Shown here in pieces: positions 62,480-64,000 of a DNA stretch of 64,000 nucleotides. The stretch covers positions 548,368 through 612,367 of the forward strand of contig NZ_LGYE01000002.1 of NCBI RefSeq assembly GCF_001262495.1, in the 5' to 3' direction. The DNA comes from Microbacterium sp. GCS4. Lineage in GTDB: Bacteria > Actinomycetota > Actinomycetes > Actinomycetales > Microbacteriaceae. The notes beneath the pieces were generated by a model. That model worked only from the letters and a program-made list of their open reading frames with translations. It did no database searches and was not told where the DNA came from. How positions within the stretch are numbered: position 1 is the first letter of the stretch; each line of letters begins with the position of its first letter. The position numbers were made by a program, and so were the translations under genes.

Positions 62480-63265
62480 GTGCCCGACGCACTGCCCGAT
62501 CTGCTCCGCACCGACGGGGTCCTGTTCGACCTCGACGGCGTGTTGACGCCCACCGCCGAAGTGCACATGCGCGCCTGGAAGCACGTGTTCGACGAGGTCT
62601 TCGCGCAGTGGGGCATCGAACCCGCCTACACGGATGCTGACTACTTCGACTACGTCGACGGCAAGAAGCGCTACGACGGGGTCGCGAGCCTCATGCAGAG
62701 CCGCAACGTCGAGGTCCCGTGGGGCGCGGTCGACGACCCGCCTGAGGCCGAGACGATCTGCGGCATCGGCAACCGCAAGAACGCGGCCTTCGCCGCCTCG
62801 CTGCGTGCCGAGGGCATCGCGCCCTTCCCCGGATCGCTCGCTCTCGTCGAGCAGCTGACCGCCGCCGGCATCCCGCTGGGTGTCGTGTCGAGCTCGAAGA
62901 ACGCCGAGGAGGTTCTGGGTGCCGCCGGCCTCCGCGACTTCTTCCGCGTCGTCGTCGACGGCGTCGTGGCCGAGCGCGAGGGACTCGCCTCCAAGCCCGC
63001 CGCCGATATGTTCCGCGCCGGCGCCGTCGCACTGGGCGTCGATCCCGCGCGCAGCGTCGCGGTCGAGGACGCCACCTCGGGCGCCGCCTCGGCTGCCGCT
63101 GCGGGCTTCGCGACCGTCGTCGGCGTCGACCGCGGCGCCGGTGCCGAGGCGCTCCTCGCCGCCGGGGCGACCGTGGTCGTCGAGGACCTCGATGCGTTCC
63201 TCCCGGCATCCGATCCCACCCCGACCCCCTCGTCCGCACCCTCCGACTCCGAGGAGACCGCATGA
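62480..63265 (+). CDS. HAD hydrolase, beta-phosphoglucomutase-like
   Basis: The 261-residue protein has HAD motif I LFDLDGVLTPTAEVH (Asp17 and Asp19), motif II VVSSSKNAEEVL, the motif III Lys in ASKPAADMF and motif IV SVAVEDATSGAASA. The cap-domain sequence fits beta-phosphoglucomutase. It overlaps a GH65 phosphorylase gene, and that pair converts a disaccharide plus phosphate through beta-glucose 1-phosphate to glucose 6-phosphate. CTGGAGGCTCC precedes the GTG. A TACGCT -10 lies about 55 bp upstream. Confidence 0.88.
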   Translation: MPDALPDLLRTDGVLFDLDGVLTPTAEVHMRAWKHVFDEVFAQWGIEPAYTDADYFDYVDGKKRYDGVASLMQSRNVEVPWGAVDDPPEAETICGIGNRKNAAFAASLRAEGIAPFPGSLALVEQLTAAGIPLGVVSSSKNAEEVLGAAGLRDFFRVVVDGVVAEREGLASKPAADMFRAGAVALGVDPARSVAVEDATSGAASAAAAGFATVVGVDRGAGAEALLAAGATVVVEDLDAFLPASDPTPTPSSAPSDSEETA

Positions 63266-64000
63266 TCGACCGCGACCGCTTCCCCGTCGACCCCTGGCGC
63301 CTGATCGAGACCCGCTACTCCGAGGACGGGGTGGGCGAGACGCTCTTCGGCGTCGGCAACGGCTACCTGGGCCTGCGCGGCAACCACATCGAAGGACGCG
63401 GCGCGCACGAGCACGGCACGTTCGTGAACGGACTGCACGAGACCTGGCCGATCCGCCACGCCGAGCAGGCGTACGGGTTCGCGGAGGTCGGCCAGACCAT
63501 CGTCAACGCGCCCGACGCCAAGGTCATGCGCGTGTACGTCGACGACGAGCCCATCTCCTTCGACGTCGCCGACGTGCGCGAGTACCGCCGCACGCTCGAC
63601 ATGAAGACGGGCGTGCTCGAGCGCGTGCTCGTGTGGGAGACGCCGTCCGGCAAGCGCGTGCGTATGCGCGACGAGCGCATCGTGAGCTTCGAGGAGCGCC
63701 ACCTCGCGATCCTGCGGCTCGAGGTCGTCGTCGAGAACTCCGACGCCCCGGTCACGATCAGCTGCCAGCTGCTCAACCGCCAGGACGGCGCCGGCGTATA
63801 CGCGGGCATCCCGACCGAGGCGAAGAAGGGTTTCGACCCGCGCAAGGCCGAGAAGATCGCCGAGCGCGTGCTGCAGCCGGCCGAGCACTGGCAGGACGGC
63901 CTGCGCTCCGCGCTGTCGTACACCGTCGCGGCCTCCGGCATGACGGTCGCGGTGGTCGCCGACCACATCATCGAGACCGAGAACGAGTACACCTCGCGCA
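63262..64000 (+). CDS. GH65 disaccharide phosphorylase, N-terminal part
   Basis: The first 246 residues match the N-terminal beta-sandwich of family-65 phosphorylases: ETLFGVGNGYLGLRGN, then GTFVNGLHE and VLERVLVWETPSGKRVRM. The catalytic (alpha/alpha)6 domain lies beyond the window edge. Its start overlaps the HAD gene (ATGA). The substrate may be maltose, trehalose or kojibiose; the visible part does not decide. Confidence 0.88.
   Translation, partial: MIDRDRFPVDPWRLIETRYSEDGVGETLFGVGNGYLGLRGNHIEGRGAHEHGTFVNGLHETWPIRHAEQAYGFAEVGQTIVNAPDAKVMRVYVDDEPISFDVADVREYRRTLDMKTGVLERVLVWETPSGKRVRMRDERIVSFEERHLAILRLEVVVENSDAPVTISCQLLNRQDGAGVYAGIPTEAKKGFDPRKAEKIAERVLQPAEHWQDGLRSALSYTVAASGMTVAVVADHIIETENEYTSR

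Overview
The window is high-GC actinobacterial chromosome, most likely Microbacteriaceae and probably Microbacterium. That is an inference from gene content, the secE-nusG-rplK-rplA order next to tRNA-Trp, a RamB-type regulator beside isocitrate lyase, and many apparently leaderless promoters. Genes are densely packed. I see no prophage, CRISPR array, plasmid genes or transposase gene. The accessory content is small repeat elements, one toxin-antitoxin pair, one nuclease-like gene bracketed by repeats, and a few transport, surface and regulator cassettes.

Layout. 1-5.2 kb: the 5' end of isocitrate lyase (aceA), divergent ramB, a ParD-like/zeta-like toxin-antitoxin pair, a secreted glucoamylase/GH144-like protein and a TetR regulator. 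5.2-15.1 kb: a putrescine/GABA catabolic cluster (PucR regulator; GABA transaminase, putrescine oxidase-like flavoenzyme, universal stress protein, APC permease, two aldehyde dehydrogenases). Together these can take putrescine through 4-aminobutyraldehyde and GABA to succinate. 15.1-24.1 kb: a two-component system, a DedA protein, a pyruvate:quinone dehydrogenase, and an unusual pair of a short HSP90-family ATPase with a 932-residue TPR-like protein.

24.3-27.2 kb: tRNA-Trp, secE, nusG (with a very long acidic N-terminus), rplK and rplA. About 12.6 kb of accessory genes then separates rplA from rplJ-rplL (39.8-40.7 kb): an amino-acid ABC transporter, LysE/LysG, an MFS pump with a MarR regulator, a five-gene SipW-type surface protein operon, a YqaJ-like nuclease, and an AbiEi/DUF559-like protein lying between two repeats of identical geometry. 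40.8-45.7 kb: a LacI-regulated AglEFG-like sugar ABC importer. 45.7-51.1 kb: cystathionine beta-synthase and gamma-synthase, a Bcr/CflA pump, a PAP2 phosphatase and an acetyltransferase. 51.1-52 kb: repeats, a small membrane protein, and tRNA-Ser(GGA) beside a decayed copy of its own 3' end. 52-59 kb: tRNA hydroxylase TrhO, a MoxR-DUF58-transglutaminase operon, SRP RNA, a rhomboid protease and a lysozyme-like secreted protein. 59-64 kb: pta-ackA, then a beta-phosphoglucomutase-like HAD enzyme and the start of a GH65 phosphorylase.

The acetate node recurs across the window: aceA and ramB at one end, pyruvate:quinone dehydrogenase in the middle, pta-ackA at the other end. The most unusual items are the repeat-bracketed AbiEi/DUF559 gene, the SipW surface operon with LacI-type sites upstream, the HSP90-TPR pair, and a MITE-like repeat family with 12-bp termini present at three loci.
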